From NCBI RefSeq assembly GCF_036964905.1, contig NZ_JBALHR010000003.1, positions 62,001 through 126,000 on the forward strand: a DNA stretch of 64,000 nt, given 5' to 3'. The translations under genes were made by a program, and so were the position numbers. Numbering within the stretch: position 1 is the stretch's first letter; each line of letters opens with the position of its first letter. The notes below the pieces were generated by a model, which had not been told where the DNA came from, did not search any database, and saw nothing but the letters and a program-made list of their open reading frames with translations. The DNA comes from Gemmobacter denitrificans. Lineage in GTDB: Bacteria > Pseudomonadota > Alphaproteobacteria > Rhodobacterales > Rhodobacteraceae. Positions 23,841 to 33,050 of this stretch are shown piece after piece.

Positions 23841-26207
23841 ATGACCGACATGATGATTGCGGCCCCGCTGGCAGCGGCGCTTGCCGCCAAGGGCTATGAC
23901 TCCCTTACCCCCGTGCAACAGGCGGTGATCGCCCCTGATCTTGCAGGCCGCGACGCGCTGGTTTCGGCGCAGACCGGGTCGGGCAAGACCGTGGCCTTTG
24001 GACTTGCGATGGCGGGCGAGGTTCTGGGCGGTGCGGACCGTCTGCTGTTTGCCGAAACGCCCTTGTCGCTGATTATCGCGCCGACGCGCGAACTGGCGCA
24101 GCAGGTCGCGCGCGAACTGGGTTGGCTCTATGCCGATGCGGGTGCGCAGATTGCCACCTGTGTGGGCGGGATGGATTACCGCAACGAACGCCGGGCGCTG
24201 GAACGTGGCGCGCATATCGTTGTGGGCACGCCGGGCCGTCTGCGCGACCATATCGAACGCGGTAGCCTTGATCTGTCGGCACTGAAGGTTGCCGTGCTGG
24301 ATGAGGCGGATGAAATGCTCGATCTGGGCTTTGCCGAGGATCTGGAATTCATCCTGTCCAACGCCCCGGAAGAGCGCCGCACCCTGATGTTTTCGGCCAC
24401 GGTGCCGAAAGAGATCGAGGCGCTGGCCGGCACCTTCCAGCGCGATGCTGTGCGCCTGCAGACGCAGGGCGAGGCCAAGCAGCATGGCGATATCGAATAT
24501 CGCGCCCTGAATGTGACGGCGCGCGACAAGGAACATGCGATCTTCAACGTGCTGCGTTTCTATGAGGCGCGCACCGCCATCGTGTTCTGCAAGACCCGGG
24601 CCAACGTCAATCACCTGCTGGCCCGCATGGGCAATCGCGGATTCCAGGTGGTCGCACTGTCGGGCGAGCTGTCGCAATCCGAACGGATGCACGCGCTGCA
24701 GGCGCTGCGGGATGGTCGGGCGCGGGTCTGTATCGCGACGGATGTTGCGGCGCGCGGGATCGACCTGCCGGGGCTGGAACTGGTGGTTCATGCCGATCTG
24801 CCCAGCAATCCCGAAACCCTGCTGCACCGGTCTGGGCGCACGGGGCGTGCGGGCAAGAAGGGCACTTCGGTGCTGATCGTGCCGCCCGCCGAATTCCGCA
24901 AGGCAGGCCGTATTCTGCAGGGCGCCAAGGTCACGGCAGAATGGGCCAAGCCGCCATCGGCGGACGAGGTGCAGGAACGCGATGATGCCCGTCTGATGGA
25001 ACATCAGGCGCTGGCCGAAGCCCCGGGCGATGAGGCAGCACTGGCCCAGGCCCTGCTGGAGCGCTATGGGGCCGAGCAGGTTTCGGCGGCCTTCATCCGG
25101 CTGTGGCGCGAAGGCCGTTCTGCCCCTGAAGTGCTGCACGACGCCCTGCCTCCGCCCGCGGCTTCGGCGCCGCGCCCGCGGGGTGAGTTTGGCGAAAGCG
25201 TCTGGTTCACCATCTCGGTCGGTCATGAAGGCCGCGCCGAGGCGCGCTGGCTGCTGCCGAAGATTTGCGATGCTGTTGGCATCACCAAGCAGGAAATCGG
25301 CGCAATCCGCGTGCAGCAAGACCGCAGCTTTGTGCAGATCGCCAAGGCCGTGGCCGGGCGGTTTGCCGAAACCGCCGAACTGGAACCCGGTCTGACCATG
25401 ACACGCATGGCTGGTGAACCGGATCTGGCCCGCCCCGAACGCCCGCGCCCCGCGCCCCGCGCAGATCGTGCCGACCGCGCGCCGCGCCCCGAAAGGGCAG
25501 AGCGTGCCGATCGCCCGGCGCGGACCTATACGCCCAAGCCTTCGCGGTTTGTCGAGGATGACGCCGCGCCCGCAGCGGCGGAAAGTGCGGCGAAACCCTG
25601 GGCCAAGCGCGACGAGGGTGACGCCCCGCGCAAACCCTATGCGCGGCGTGACGACGGCGATGCCCCGCGCAAACCTTACGCCAAACGTGCCGAAGGGGAT
25701 GCAAAGCCTTGGGCTTCGCGTGATGGTGCAGAACGCAAGCCTTACGCAAAACGCGAAGATGCGCCGCGCAAACCGTATGAAAAGCGTGACTCAGACGCAT
25801 ATTCCGCCAAACCGCGCGCGTCGGACGCAGCGCCGAAACGGTCATGGAATGATGCCGATGCTGGGGATGCCCCACGCAAACCCTATGCCAAGCGCAGCGA
25901 TGGCCCGGCAAAACCCTATGTAAAGCGTGATGAGGCAGATGCCGATCGCAAGCCGCGCTGGAAGGCGGGCGACAAACCGGCGCCGAAAGCCGCTGCGTCG
26001 CGTGCCCGTGCGGAAAAAGGCCCCGAGTCCAAGCCGTTCCGCAGCTCCGGGTTCAAATCGCATGGCGCTGGCAAGGCGGGTGATGACAAGCCCGGTCGCG
26101 CGACAGGCTTCAAATCCCATGCTACGGCCCGGCCCGCCAAGCCCAAGGCAGCCCCGATGGATGCACGCGATACGTCCAAGCGTTTCGTGCCGCCGAAAAA
26201 GAAGTGA
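23841..26207 (+). CDS. DEAD-box RNA helicase (DeaD/DbpA-like) with repetitive basic tail
   Basis: ATP-dependent RNA helicase of 788 aa. Walker A AQTGSGKT is at 43-50, PTRELAQQ at 81-88, DEAD at 154-157, SAT at 185-187, and HRSGRTGRAG closes the second RecA domain. A DbpA-type RNA-binding domain occupies about residues 445-525. The last ~250 residues are low complexity and highly charged, with repeats of the form DAPRKPYAKR(D/E)xGD, which would give a flexible basic RNA-binding tail. Likely roles are ribosome assembly or cold/structured RNA remodelling. Confidence 0.9.
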   Translation: MTDMMIAAPLAAALAAKGYDSLTPVQQAVIAPDLAGRDALVSAQTGSGKTVAFGLAMAGEVLGGADRLLFAETPLSLIIAPTRELAQQVARELGWLYADAGAQIATCVGGMDYRNERRALERGAHIVVGTPGRLRDHIERGSLDLSALKVAVLDEADEMLDLGFAEDLEFILSNAPEERRTLMFSATVPKEIEALAGTFQRDAVRLQTQGEAKQHGDIEYRALNVTARDKEHAIFNVLRFYEARTAIVFCKTRANVNHLLARMGNRGFQVVALSGELSQSERMHALQALRDGRARVCIATDVAARGIDLPGLELVVHADLPSNPETLLHRSGRTGRAGKKGTSVLIVPPAEFRKAGRILQGAKVTAEWAKPPSADEVQERDDARLMEHQALAEAPGDEAALAQALLERYGAEQVSAAFIRLWREGRSAPEVLHDALPPPAASAPRPRGEFGESVWFTISVGHEGRAEARWLLPKICDAVGITKQEIGAIRVQQDRSFVQIAKAVAGRFAETAELEPGLTMTRMAGEPDLARPERPRPAPRADRADRAPRPERAERADRPARTYTPKPSRFVEDDAAPAAAESAAKPWAKRDEGDAPRKPYARRDDGDAPRKPYAKRAEGDAKPWASRDGAERKPYAKREDAPRKPYEKRDSDAYSAKPRASDAAPKRSWNDADAGDAPRKPYAKRSDGPAKPYVKRDEADADRKPRWKAGDKPAPKAAASRARAEKGPESKPFRSSGFKSHGAGKAGDDKPGRATGFKSHATARPAKPKAAPMDARDTSKRFVPPKKK

Positions 26208-26245
26208 TGCAGCGCCGGTTCGACTGGGCGTGCCGCTAGATCAGG

Positions 26246-26270
26246 AAAGGGGGGCAATCAGCCCCCCTTT
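26246..26270. terminator. Bidirectional terminator between helicase and enoyl-CoA hydratase genes
   Basis: A perfect 10-bp stem AAAGGGGGGC / GCCCCCCTTT with loop AATCA lies between the stops of two convergent genes, so it can serve both strands. Confidence 0.85.
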
Positions 26271-26276
26271 TGCATG

Positions 26277-26888
26277 TCAGATCATCGCCTTGATCGCAGC
26301 GACATGGGCGGCGCTGGCCCCGGCCGCATCTGCCGAAAGCGCGGCCACCTCTGCCATCAGCGCCTCGGGCGCGACGATCCGGTCCAGCAGGCCCCAGGCC
26401 AGTGCCTCGTCGCTGCTGGCCTTGGCCCCGGCCATCAGGATCATCTTGGCGCGGGCTGGCCCCACAAGCGCGCGCAGGCGGGCCGGGTCTGATGGTTGGG
26501 GCAGGAAGCCCAGCTTCATCACCGGATAGAAGAATTTCGCCCCCGGCACCCCCAGCCGTAAATCGCAGGCCAGCACCATCCCCATCGACCCGCCTGCCAG
26601 TGTGCCGTTCAGCGCGGCGATGGTCAGACAGGGCAGCGCAGCAATCGTGCCCGACAGCCGTTCCCAGACCGGATCGGTGGCCAACCCGGCGCGCGCCTCA
26701 TCCAGGTCAGCCCCGGCCGAAAATACCTTGCCATTGCCAGTCAGCACAAAGACCCGCGCGCCGTCACGGGCGGCCCGGCTGGCAATGTCGGCGATCTCGG
26801 CCAGCATGGCGCGGGTCAGCGAATTGGCCTTGTCGGGCCGGTTGATCGTGACGGTCCAGCAGCCGCCGTCGATGGAAAGCTCGATCAT
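26277..26888 (-). CDS. Enoyl-CoA hydratase/isomerase family protein
   Basis: Crotonase-fold protein of 203 aa. The core pattern is visible: VTINRPDKANSLT at the start, FSAGADLDEARAG (first oxyanion-hole segment), and LNGTLAGGSMGMVLACDLRLG (second oxyanion-hole segment, normally followed by the catalytic Glu region). It is shorter than the typical ~260 aa because the C-terminal helical domain is reduced. Substrate unknown. The start overlaps the SDR gene's stop by 4 bp, so the two are co-translated and probably work on the same acyl-CoA-type compound. Confidence 0.85.
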   Translation of the reverse strand: MIELSIDGGCWTVTINRPDKANSLTRAMLAEIADIASRAARDGARVFVLTGNGKVFSAGADLDEARAGLATDPVWERLSGTIAALPCLTIAALNGTLAGGSMGMVLACDLRLGVPGAKFFYPVMKLGFLPQPSDPARLRALVGPARAKMILMAGAKASSDEALAWGLLDRIVAPEALMAEVAALSADAAGASAAHVAAIKAMI

Positions 26889-27625
26889 GTCAGGCCTATC
26901 TCCTTGCGCAGGGTTTCATCGCGCAGTGACAATTCGGTGCCGCGATGGGGGTCGGCGGCGGTGCCGCACATCCACAGCAGGGCGCGGGCAGGCCAATCCG
27001 CGGGGATATGGTCCGCCCAGTCGATCTGGCTGACAGGGTTCACCCCGGATGCCCGAATGCGGCGCTGCATTTCGGTTGCGACCGTGCCGGGCGAAAGACC
27101 CATGACGCGCAGCCAATCGCCTTCCTCCAGATGCAGGGCGCGGGTCAGCATGGCCGCCCCTGCCTTGCCGCAGCAATAGGCCGACCAGCCTTCATAGGGT
27201 TTGTGGGCAGCCCCGGATGATACGGTCAGAACTGTGCCCGAACCCTGCGCGCGCATCACGGGCAGCGCGGCCTGAACACCATGAAAGACGCCCTTCAGAT
27301 TCACGTCGATGGCACGCGACCAATCTTCTGCGCGGGCATCTGCCAGCCGGGCAATGGGGTCGATCATGCCCGCATTGTTCACCAGCACGTCCAGCCGCCC
27401 CCATTTTGCGCTGATCGCGTCAATCGCCGCAGAGACCGATCCCGCATCGGCCACATCGCAGGGCAGCGCCATCGCCTGCGCACCCAGTTCTGCAGCCAGC
27501 ATCTGCAGCGCATCGGCGTCACGGGCCATCAGCGCAACCTGCGCCCCCGCCTGCACGAAAACCCGCGCCGCCGCCGCGCCGATCCCCCGGCTTGCGCCGG
27601 TTATTGCCACCACCTTGCCGTGCAT
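26885..27625 (-). CDS. Short-chain dehydrogenase/reductase
   Basis: NAD(P)-dependent SDR of 246 aa. The cofactor motif TGASRGIGAA is near residues 9-18, the NNAG motif is at about 85, the catalytic Ser is in VLTVSSGAA, and the Tyr-Lys pair is in YCCGKAG (YxxxK). ATG 27625 begins the protein directly at the Rossmann strand. Substrate not readable; it is paired with an enoyl-CoA hydratase-type gene by a 4-bp overlap. Confidence 0.88.
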   Translation of the reverse strand: MHGKVVAITGASRGIGAAAARVFVQAGAQVALMARDADALQMLAAELGAQAMALPCDVADAGSVSAAIDAISAKWGRLDVLVNNAGMIDPIARLADARAEDWSRAIDVNLKGVFHGVQAALPVMRAQGSGTVLTVSSGAAHKPYEGWSAYCCGKAGAAMLTRALHLEEGDWLRVMGLSPGTVATEMQRRIRASGVNPVSQIDWADHIPADWPARALLWMCGTAADPHRGTELSLRDETLRKEIGLT

Positions 27626-27750
27626 CTGTGATCCTTCTTCCCCTTGTTGCGGAAGATTGTTACCCCATGTGGCAAGAGTTCGGAAAGCCTTGACCGGCGC
27701 CGGGCGGTCAAGGATGCTTTCGCATCATTTTACATCGGAAAGGCTTCGTT

Positions 27751-29265
27751 ATGACCCAGTGGAAATTCTTGTGCTCGACCGCCTTTGTGGCACTGGTCGC
27801 GGGCAATGCTGCGCTGGCAGATGTTACCCCTGAAGAGGTCTGGGCCAATTGGAAGGCTCTTAGCAGCTCGTATGGACAGACCATCGCAACCGGATCCGAG
27901 GTTCGGCAGGGTGATGCCCTTGTCATTACCGATCTGACGATCACCTCCGGGAATGAGATGTCGGATGCCACGATGACTGTGCCGCGGCTGACCTTTACCC
28001 AGATGGGCGATGGCACCGTGACGGTGACCATGTCGGACAGCTATCCGATGGCGATCCGCGGTGCCGGGATCGAGGGCGAGGCCGATACGCTGACCAAGCT
28101 GACCATCAGCCATCCGGGTATGGTCATCCACGCATCGGGCAGCGCCACTGAAACCCGCTATGATTTCAGCGGCCCTTCGGTGGCGGTCAAGCTGGACGGG
28201 ATCGAAGGCCCGGCAGATGCGCCCAAGCCCGAAGAACTGACGGTCGAGGGCGAGATTCTGGCGATCGCCGGCAACTACATCGTCTCGGGCACAGAAACCA
28301 AGTCGCTGAGCAGCAATTTCACCGCCGATCAGGCGAAGCTTGTCATCAAGGGTAACAATCCGGCTGACGGGTCGAAGGTTGATGCCAATGTCAGCTTTTC
28401 GGGACTGACCGGCACGTCTTCGGGCAAGGTTCCCGCCGCCACGACGGGCGATTTCGCAGATGCCCTGAAGGCCGGGGCCTCGGCCGAGGGTGGGTTCACC
28501 TACGCCAGCGCCACCTATGAAATGACTGTGGCCGAAGCGGCGGGCGACACCAAGCTTTCGGGTAGTTCGGCCGGGGGCGATCTGACTTTCGCGATGGATG
28601 CGGCCAAACTGGCCTATGGCGGTTCGGCCATGGATGTCGCCATGGCGATGAGCGGGGGGCAAATGCCGTTCCCGATCAATCTGGCCTACAAGGAGGGTGC
28701 GTTCAGTCTGACGATGCCCGTGTCGAAAACCGAAGCGCCCAGCGATTTTTCCTTCCTGACCAAGGTTGTTGACCTGACCATTTCGGATGCGATCTGGAAC
28801 ATGATCGACCCGTCGACCCAACTGCCGCGCGAGCCGATCACCGTTGTGCTGGATACCAAGGGCACCGCGAAGATGAATGTCGATCTGCTGGATGAAAAGG
28901 CAATGATGGCACTTGGCGATGCTGCCCCGGGCGAGCTGCACTCGCTGGACCTGTCGGCACTGCAGATCAAGGCGGCGGGGGCCGAGATCACCGGCACCGG
29001 CGCGCTGACCTTTGACAACAGCGATCTGGTGACCTTCGGTGGTGTTCCGGCCCCGACCGGCCAGGTCGATCTGAAGGCTGTGGGTCTGAACGGCCTTTTG
29101 GACAAGGTCACCGCCATGGGTCTGGTGCCGGAAGATCAGATCATGGGCACCCGCATGATGCTGGGCATGTTCGCCAAGATGGTGGATGGCCAGCCCGATA
29201 CCATGACCTCTACGCTGCAGTTCAAGGACAAAGGGTTCTTTGCGAATGGCATGCAACTGCAATAA
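27751..29265 (+). CDS. DUF2125 domain-containing exported protein
   Basis: Protein of 504 aa with a signal peptide (cleavage after about residue 23, ALA-DVT). It is a long beta-strand-rich chain containing repeated gly/asp/thr strands such as SEVRQGDALVITDLTITSG and ENPEELTVEG-like segments, consistent with DUF2125, an alphaproteobacterial periplasmic or outer-membrane-associated family without assigned function. It is monocistronic, with its own terminator at 29289-29315. Confidence 0.8.
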   Translation: MTQWKFLCSTAFVALVAGNAALADVTPEEVWANWKALSSSYGQTIATGSEVRQGDALVITDLTITSGNEMSDATMTVPRLTFTQMGDGTVTVTMSDSYPMAIRGAGIEGEADTLTKLTISHPGMVIHASGSATETRYDFSGPSVAVKLDGIEGPADAPKPEELTVEGEILAIAGNYIVSGTETKSLSSNFTADQAKLVIKGNNPADGSKVDANVSFSGLTGTSSGKVPAATTGDFADALKAGASAEGGFTYASATYEMTVAEAAGDTKLSGSSAGGDLTFAMDAAKLAYGGSAMDVAMAMSGGQMPFPINLAYKEGAFSLTMPVSKTEAPSDFSFLTKVVDLTISDAIWNMIDPSTQLPREPITVVLDTKGTAKMNVDLLDEKAMMALGDAAPGELHSLDLSALQIKAAGAEITGTGALTFDNSDLVTFGGVPAPTGQVDLKAVGLNGLLDKVTAMGLVPEDQIMGTRMMLGMFAKMVDGQPDTMTSTLQFKDKGFFANGMQLQ

Positions 29266-29288
29266 GCAGAGCTTGACCGGATGATAAA

Positions 29289-29315
29289 AAGGCCGCCCCA
29301 TGCCGGGGCGGCCTT
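29289..29315 (+). terminator. Terminator after the DUF2125 gene
   Basis: An 11-bp perfect stem AAGGCCGCCCC / GGGGCGGCCTT with a 5-nt loop, followed by a short T run. Confidence 0.85.
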
Positions 29316-29351
29316 TGCACGATAGGGCGGTTGAAATTGGGGAAGACCGGG

Positions 29352-30887
29352 ATGAACCAGCACGATATCTTTGCGCGCCTGCATCGTGAGGCCGAGGCGG
29401 TTCTGGGCTCTGCCCGGCTGTTTACCGTATCCGTGCAGGACAAGGCGGCCGGGCTGGTGCGGCGCGCCTATAGTTCCGACCATGCGGCCTATCCGCTGAC
29501 CGTGGCCAAGCCGATCCAGCGCGATGGCTGGGCGCAGAAGGTGCTGATCGATGGCGAAAGCTTTATCGCCAATACCACGGCCGAGTTTTCCCGCTATTTC
29601 TTTGACCACGCACAGATCAACGAACTGGGCTGCCACTCTGCGGCCAACCTGCCGGTCAAGGATGGCGATGTGGTGATTGGCACCATCAACATTCTGGATG
29701 CCGAGCATCATTTCACCCCCGACCGGGTTACGGCGTTGGAAGCCTTGCTCGCTCGCTATCAGACAGAGCTGACAGCGGCGATGCGGGCTGTGCCGATGAA
29801 CGGGTCGGTGCCCGAGGCCCGGCTGGCCCGGTTGCGTCAGAGGATGGCGGAAGCCGGGGTCGATCTGGTGGCTCTGGCGCCGGGGGCGCATCTGCGTTGG
29901 CTGACCGGCTTTTCACCCTTTGCGGATGAACGGCCCTGCCTTGCCCTGATCGGGCATCGCGCACAGGGCTTTCTGATGCCGGTGCTGAATGCGGCGGATG
30001 TGCGCCAGCATACCGACTGGCCGTTCTGGACATGGGCAGATGATACCGGCCCGGCTGCGGCCCTGACTTCGGCTCTGGCAGAGCTTGGCCCGGTCGCGGC
30101 GCTGCATCTGGACGAAACCATGCGCGCCGACCATGCGCTGATGCTGCTGGATGCGCTGCCTCAGGCGCGGCGGGGTTTTGCTGCCGAAAGCCTGGGCTGG
30201 TTGCGGCTGCGCAAGGATGCCGCGGAACTGGCGGCGCTGCGCGAAAACGCCCGGATTGCCGATCTGGCACAGGCGGCCCTGCGCGCGGCCATCCGCCCGG
30301 GGGTGACGGAACGCGAACTGGCCCAGGCTGCCCGATCGGCCTTCCGCGCCGAAGGGGCCGTGCCGGAATTCACCATCGTGGGGGCCGGGGCCAATGCCGC
30401 CTTTCCGCATCATCACACGGGCGTTACCGTGGTGCAGCCGGGGGATGCGATTGTCTGTGACATCGGCGCGCGCAAGGATGGCTATTATTCCGACATCACA
30501 CGGATGGCCTGTTGCTGCCACATGCCCGACGGCTATGCCGAGGTTCATGCCGTGGTGAATGCGGCCGTCGAAGCGGCACTGGCCGCCATTCGGCCCGGCG
30601 TCATGGCGCGCGAGGTGGATGCGGCTGCGCGCGGCGTCATCACCGCGGCAGGATATGGCGCGTATTTCACCCATCGCACCGGGCATGGGGTGGGGCAGGA
30701 AATCCACGAACCGCCCTATATCACAGGCGTATCGGATGTCGTGCTGGAACCTGGCATGGTCTTCACGATTGAACCGGGCATCTATCTTCCGGGCCGGTTT
30801 GGTGTGCGGCTGGAAGAAATTGCGGTGGTCACCGAAACGGGCTGCGAGATATTGTCCAACCTGCCCCGCAGCCCCTTCGTCGCCTGA
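29352..30887 (+). CDS. GAF domain fused to M24 (Xaa-Pro) aminopeptidase
   Basis: A 511-aa protein in one uninterrupted frame. Residues ~1-145 look like a GAF domain (start MNQHDIFARLHREAEAVLG, end ALLARYQTELTAAM). Residues ~150-270 match the creatinase N-terminal domain, and ~280-511 are a complete M24 metallopeptidase. The five metal ligands are present: Asp in VCDIG, Asp in YYSDITRM, His in TGHGVGQEIHE, Glu in TIEPGIY and Glu in RLEEIAVV. M24 enzymes of this type remove N-terminal residues before proline; the GAF part could sense a small ligand. Such a fusion is uncommon. ATG 29352 follows GGGAAGACCGGG. Confidence 0.82.
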   Translation: MNQHDIFARLHREAEAVLGSARLFTVSVQDKAAGLVRRAYSSDHAAYPLTVAKPIQRDGWAQKVLIDGESFIANTTAEFSRYFFDHAQINELGCHSAANLPVKDGDVVIGTINILDAEHHFTPDRVTALEALLARYQTELTAAMRAVPMNGSVPEARLARLRQRMAEAGVDLVALAPGAHLRWLTGFSPFADERPCLALIGHRAQGFLMPVLNAADVRQHTDWPFWTWADDTGPAAALTSALAELGPVAALHLDETMRADHALMLLDALPQARRGFAAESLGWLRLRKDAAELAALRENARIADLAQAALRAAIRPGVTERELAQAARSAFRAEGAVPEFTIVGAGANAAFPHHHTGVTVVQPGDAIVCDIGARKDGYYSDITRMACCCHMPDGYAEVHAVVNAAVEAALAAIRPGVMAREVDAAARGVITAAGYGAYFTHRTGHGVGQEIHEPPYITGVSDVVLEPGMVFTIEPGIYLPGRFGVRLEEIAVVTETGCEILSNLPRSPFVA

Positions 30888-30943
30888 GACTTGTTTCCCC
30901 CCGGGCAGCGGCATAGCTGTCAGGGGACCTGGAAGGATATGCC

Positions 30944-32284
30944 ATGACCGATCTTGCCCGCCTGACCGATGCCATGCTGCACGCCGCCCGCAAAGCCGGG
31001 GCCGAGGCCGCCGATGCGCTGGTGGTGGAAGGCACGTCGCTGTCGATCGACATCCGGCACGGCCGTCTGGAACAGGCCGAACGCGCCGAAGGCATCGAAC
31101 TGGGCCTGCGCGTGCTGATCGGCGGGCGGCAGGCCTGTGTTTCGGTATCGGATACTTCGGACCGTACGCTGGCGGATATGGCCGAACGCGCGGTGGCCAT
31201 GGCGCGCGAGGCCCCGGTGGACCCCTATGCCGGGCTGGCCGATCCGGGGCAGGTGGCGCGAGACTGGGAACTTGCCGCGCTGGATCTGGCCGATCCCTCG
31301 CCTGAACCGGGGGCGAAGGCGTTGGAAGATACGGCCCGCGCGATGGAGGCTGCCGCCATGGGCGTGGCGGGTATCCGGCAGGTCGAGGCATCGGGCAGCT
31401 ATTCCCGCCGACAGATGTTTCTGGCCGCAACCAATGGATTTTCCGGTGGTTATGCCCGCAGTTCCATATCGGCCTCTGCTGTGGCCTTCACGGGCGAAGG
31501 CACGGCGATGGAGCGCGATTGGGCCGGGGAATCGCGCATTTACCAGTCGGACATGCCCAGCCCCGAAAGCATCGGGCAACTGGCGGCAGAGCGGGCACTG
31601 GCGCGGGTGGGTGCCCGCAAGCCCAAGACCGGAACCTGCAACGTGCTGTTCGATGAACGGGTGGCGCAAAGCCTGATCGGGCATCTTCTGGCGGCAATCA
31701 ACGGCGCTTCAGTCGCCCGTGGGTCCAGCTGGCTGCTGGATGCGGTGGGCCAGCAGGTTCTGCCGCGTGGCCTGTCGCTGATCGAAAACCCGCACAGGCC
31801 CCGGATTTCCGGCTCGCGCCCCTTTGATGCCGAAGGGCTGCCCACCGCGCGGCGGGTCATCGTGGAAAACGGGGTTCTGACGGGCTGGACGCTGGATCTG
31901 GCAACCGGACGCAAGCTGGGCCTGCCCAGCACGGCCAATGCGGCGCGCGGCACCACATCGGCCCCATCGCCCGCCACGTCGAACATCGACCTGACGCCGG
32001 GCACTGCCACGCGCAAACACCTGATCGGGCAGATGGGCACCGGGCTGCTGGTCACCTCGATGATCGGATCAACCATCAACCCCACCACGGGCGATTATTC
32101 GCGCGGCGCGGCGGGCTTCTGGGTGGAAGATGGCGAGATCACCCATGCGGTGAACGAATGTACCATCGCGGGCAATCTGCGCGAGATGCTGATGAACCTG
32201 ATCGCCGCCAATGATGCACGCGATCATCTGGGCACCCGGGTGCCCAGCCTGCTGGTGGAAGGCATGACCCTTGCCGGCGCGTGA
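30944..32284 (+). CDS. pmbA: TldE/PmbA-type metalloprotease subunit
   Basis: Protein of 446 aa of the TldD/PmbA family (peptidase U62). TldD-TldE forms a heterodimeric metalloprotease that processes peptides such as microcin B17 and degrades CcdA. TldE lacks the zinc site of TldD, and no HExxxH motif is visible here, in line with the TldE side. Typical segments are TNGFSGGYARSSIS, the NPHRPRISGSRPFDAEG region and the C-terminal GAAGFWVEDGEIT...ECTIAGNLREML. No tldD lies in the window. The 3' end overlaps the next gene by 14 bp. Confidence 0.9.
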   Translation: MTDLARLTDAMLHAARKAGAEAADALVVEGTSLSIDIRHGRLEQAERAEGIELGLRVLIGGRQACVSVSDTSDRTLADMAERAVAMAREAPVDPYAGLADPGQVARDWELAALDLADPSPEPGAKALEDTARAMEAAAMGVAGIRQVEASGSYSRRQMFLAATNGFSGGYARSSISASAVAFTGEGTAMERDWAGESRIYQSDMPSPESIGQLAAERALARVGARKPKTGTCNVLFDERVAQSLIGHLLAAINGASVARGSSWLLDAVGQQVLPRGLSLIENPHRPRISGSRPFDAEGLPTARRVIVENGVLTGWTLDLATGRKLGLPSTANAARGTTSAPSPATSNIDLTPGTATRKHLIGQMGTGLLVTSMIGSTINPTTGDYSRGAAGFWVEDGEITHAVNECTIAGNLREMLMNLIAANDARDHLGTRVPSLLVEGMTLAGA

Positions 32285-33050
32285 TCTGGCGCTGCTGACC
32301 GAGGCAGCGCAGGTGGCCGGGGCCATCGCGCTGCGCTTCTGGCGCAAAACACCGCAGGTCTGGGAAAAGCCGGGGCTTGGCCCGGTGACCGAGGCCGACC
32401 TTGCCGTAAACGATGCGCTGCGTGGTCTGTTGCGCCGGGCCCGGCCGGAATACGGCTGGCTGTCGGAGGAAGACCCCGATGGCACCGACCGGCTGGCTGC
32501 CGATCGCATCTTTGTGCTGGACCCGATCGATGGCACCCGCGCCTTCATTGCGGGCGAGGAAAGCTTTGCGGTCTCATTGGCGGTGGTGGAGGCAGGACGC
32601 CCGGTGGCCGGGGTTGTCTATCTGCCTGCGCAGGACCGGCTATACACCGCCACTGCCGAAGGCCCGGCGCTGGTGGATGGCCAGCCGATGCAAGCCAGCC
32701 AGCGGACCGAGGTGGTGGGGGCCAGTGTGCTGACCACCAAGCCCAATCTGGCACCCGAACTCTGGCCCGGTGGCGTGCCCGATCTGAAGCGCAACTTCCG
32801 CGCCTCGCTGGCCTGGCGGCTATGTCTTGTGGCCGAGGGGCGGTTTGACGGGATGCTGACGCTGCGCGACGCCTGGGAATGGGACATCGCGGCAGGTGCC
32901 CTGATTGCCGCGCGGGCCGGGGCTACGGTCAGTGATCGTCTGGGCCAGCCGCTGCGATTCAACGCCCCGCATCCGCAGGCGGCAGGGGTGATTGCCGCCG
33001 CACCCGGCCTGCATGCCGGGCTGCTTGTCCGGCTGGGCCATGGCACCTAG
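32271..33050 (+). CDS. Inositol monophosphatase/CysQ-like phosphatase
   Basis: Mg2+-dependent phosphatase of 259 aa of the IMPase/bisphosphate nucleotidase family. The metal-binding signature DPIDGTRAFIAG is at about residues 84-95, the upstream Glu-Glu in LSEEDPDG, and the second motif WEWDIAAGALI near residue 204. It probably acts on 3'-phosphoadenosine 5'-phosphate or an inositol-type phosphate; the sequence does not decide. The start appears to be TTG 32271, overlapping pmbA. The end overlaps the next gene by 11 bp. Confidence 0.85.
   Translation: MPARDLALLTEAAQVAGAIALRFWRKTPQVWEKPGLGPVTEADLAVNDALRGLLRRARPEYGWLSEEDPDGTDRLAADRIFVLDPIDGTRAFIAGEESFAVSLAVVEAGRPVAGVVYLPAQDRLYTATAEGPALVDGQPMQASQRTEVVGASVLTTKPNLAPELWPGGVPDLKRNFRASLAWRLCLVAEGRFDGMLTLRDAWEWDIAAGALIAARAGATVSDRLGQPLRFNAPHPQAAGVIAAAPGLHAGLLVRLGHGT

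Noticed and set aside
22676..23890. Minus-strand ORF of 404 codons opposite the RTX gene
   Set aside because: Shadow of the RTX frame, no domain or ribosome-binding site.
25600..26000. CRISPR-like or other tandem repeat array
   Set aside because: The repeats are in frame within the helicase tail, vary in sequence, and lack constant spacer length.
23841..26207. Assembly error or frame shift in the repetitive helicase tail
   Set aside because: The frame stays open with consistent charge pattern to a plausible end (KKK) and a terminator follows; no evidence of a shift.
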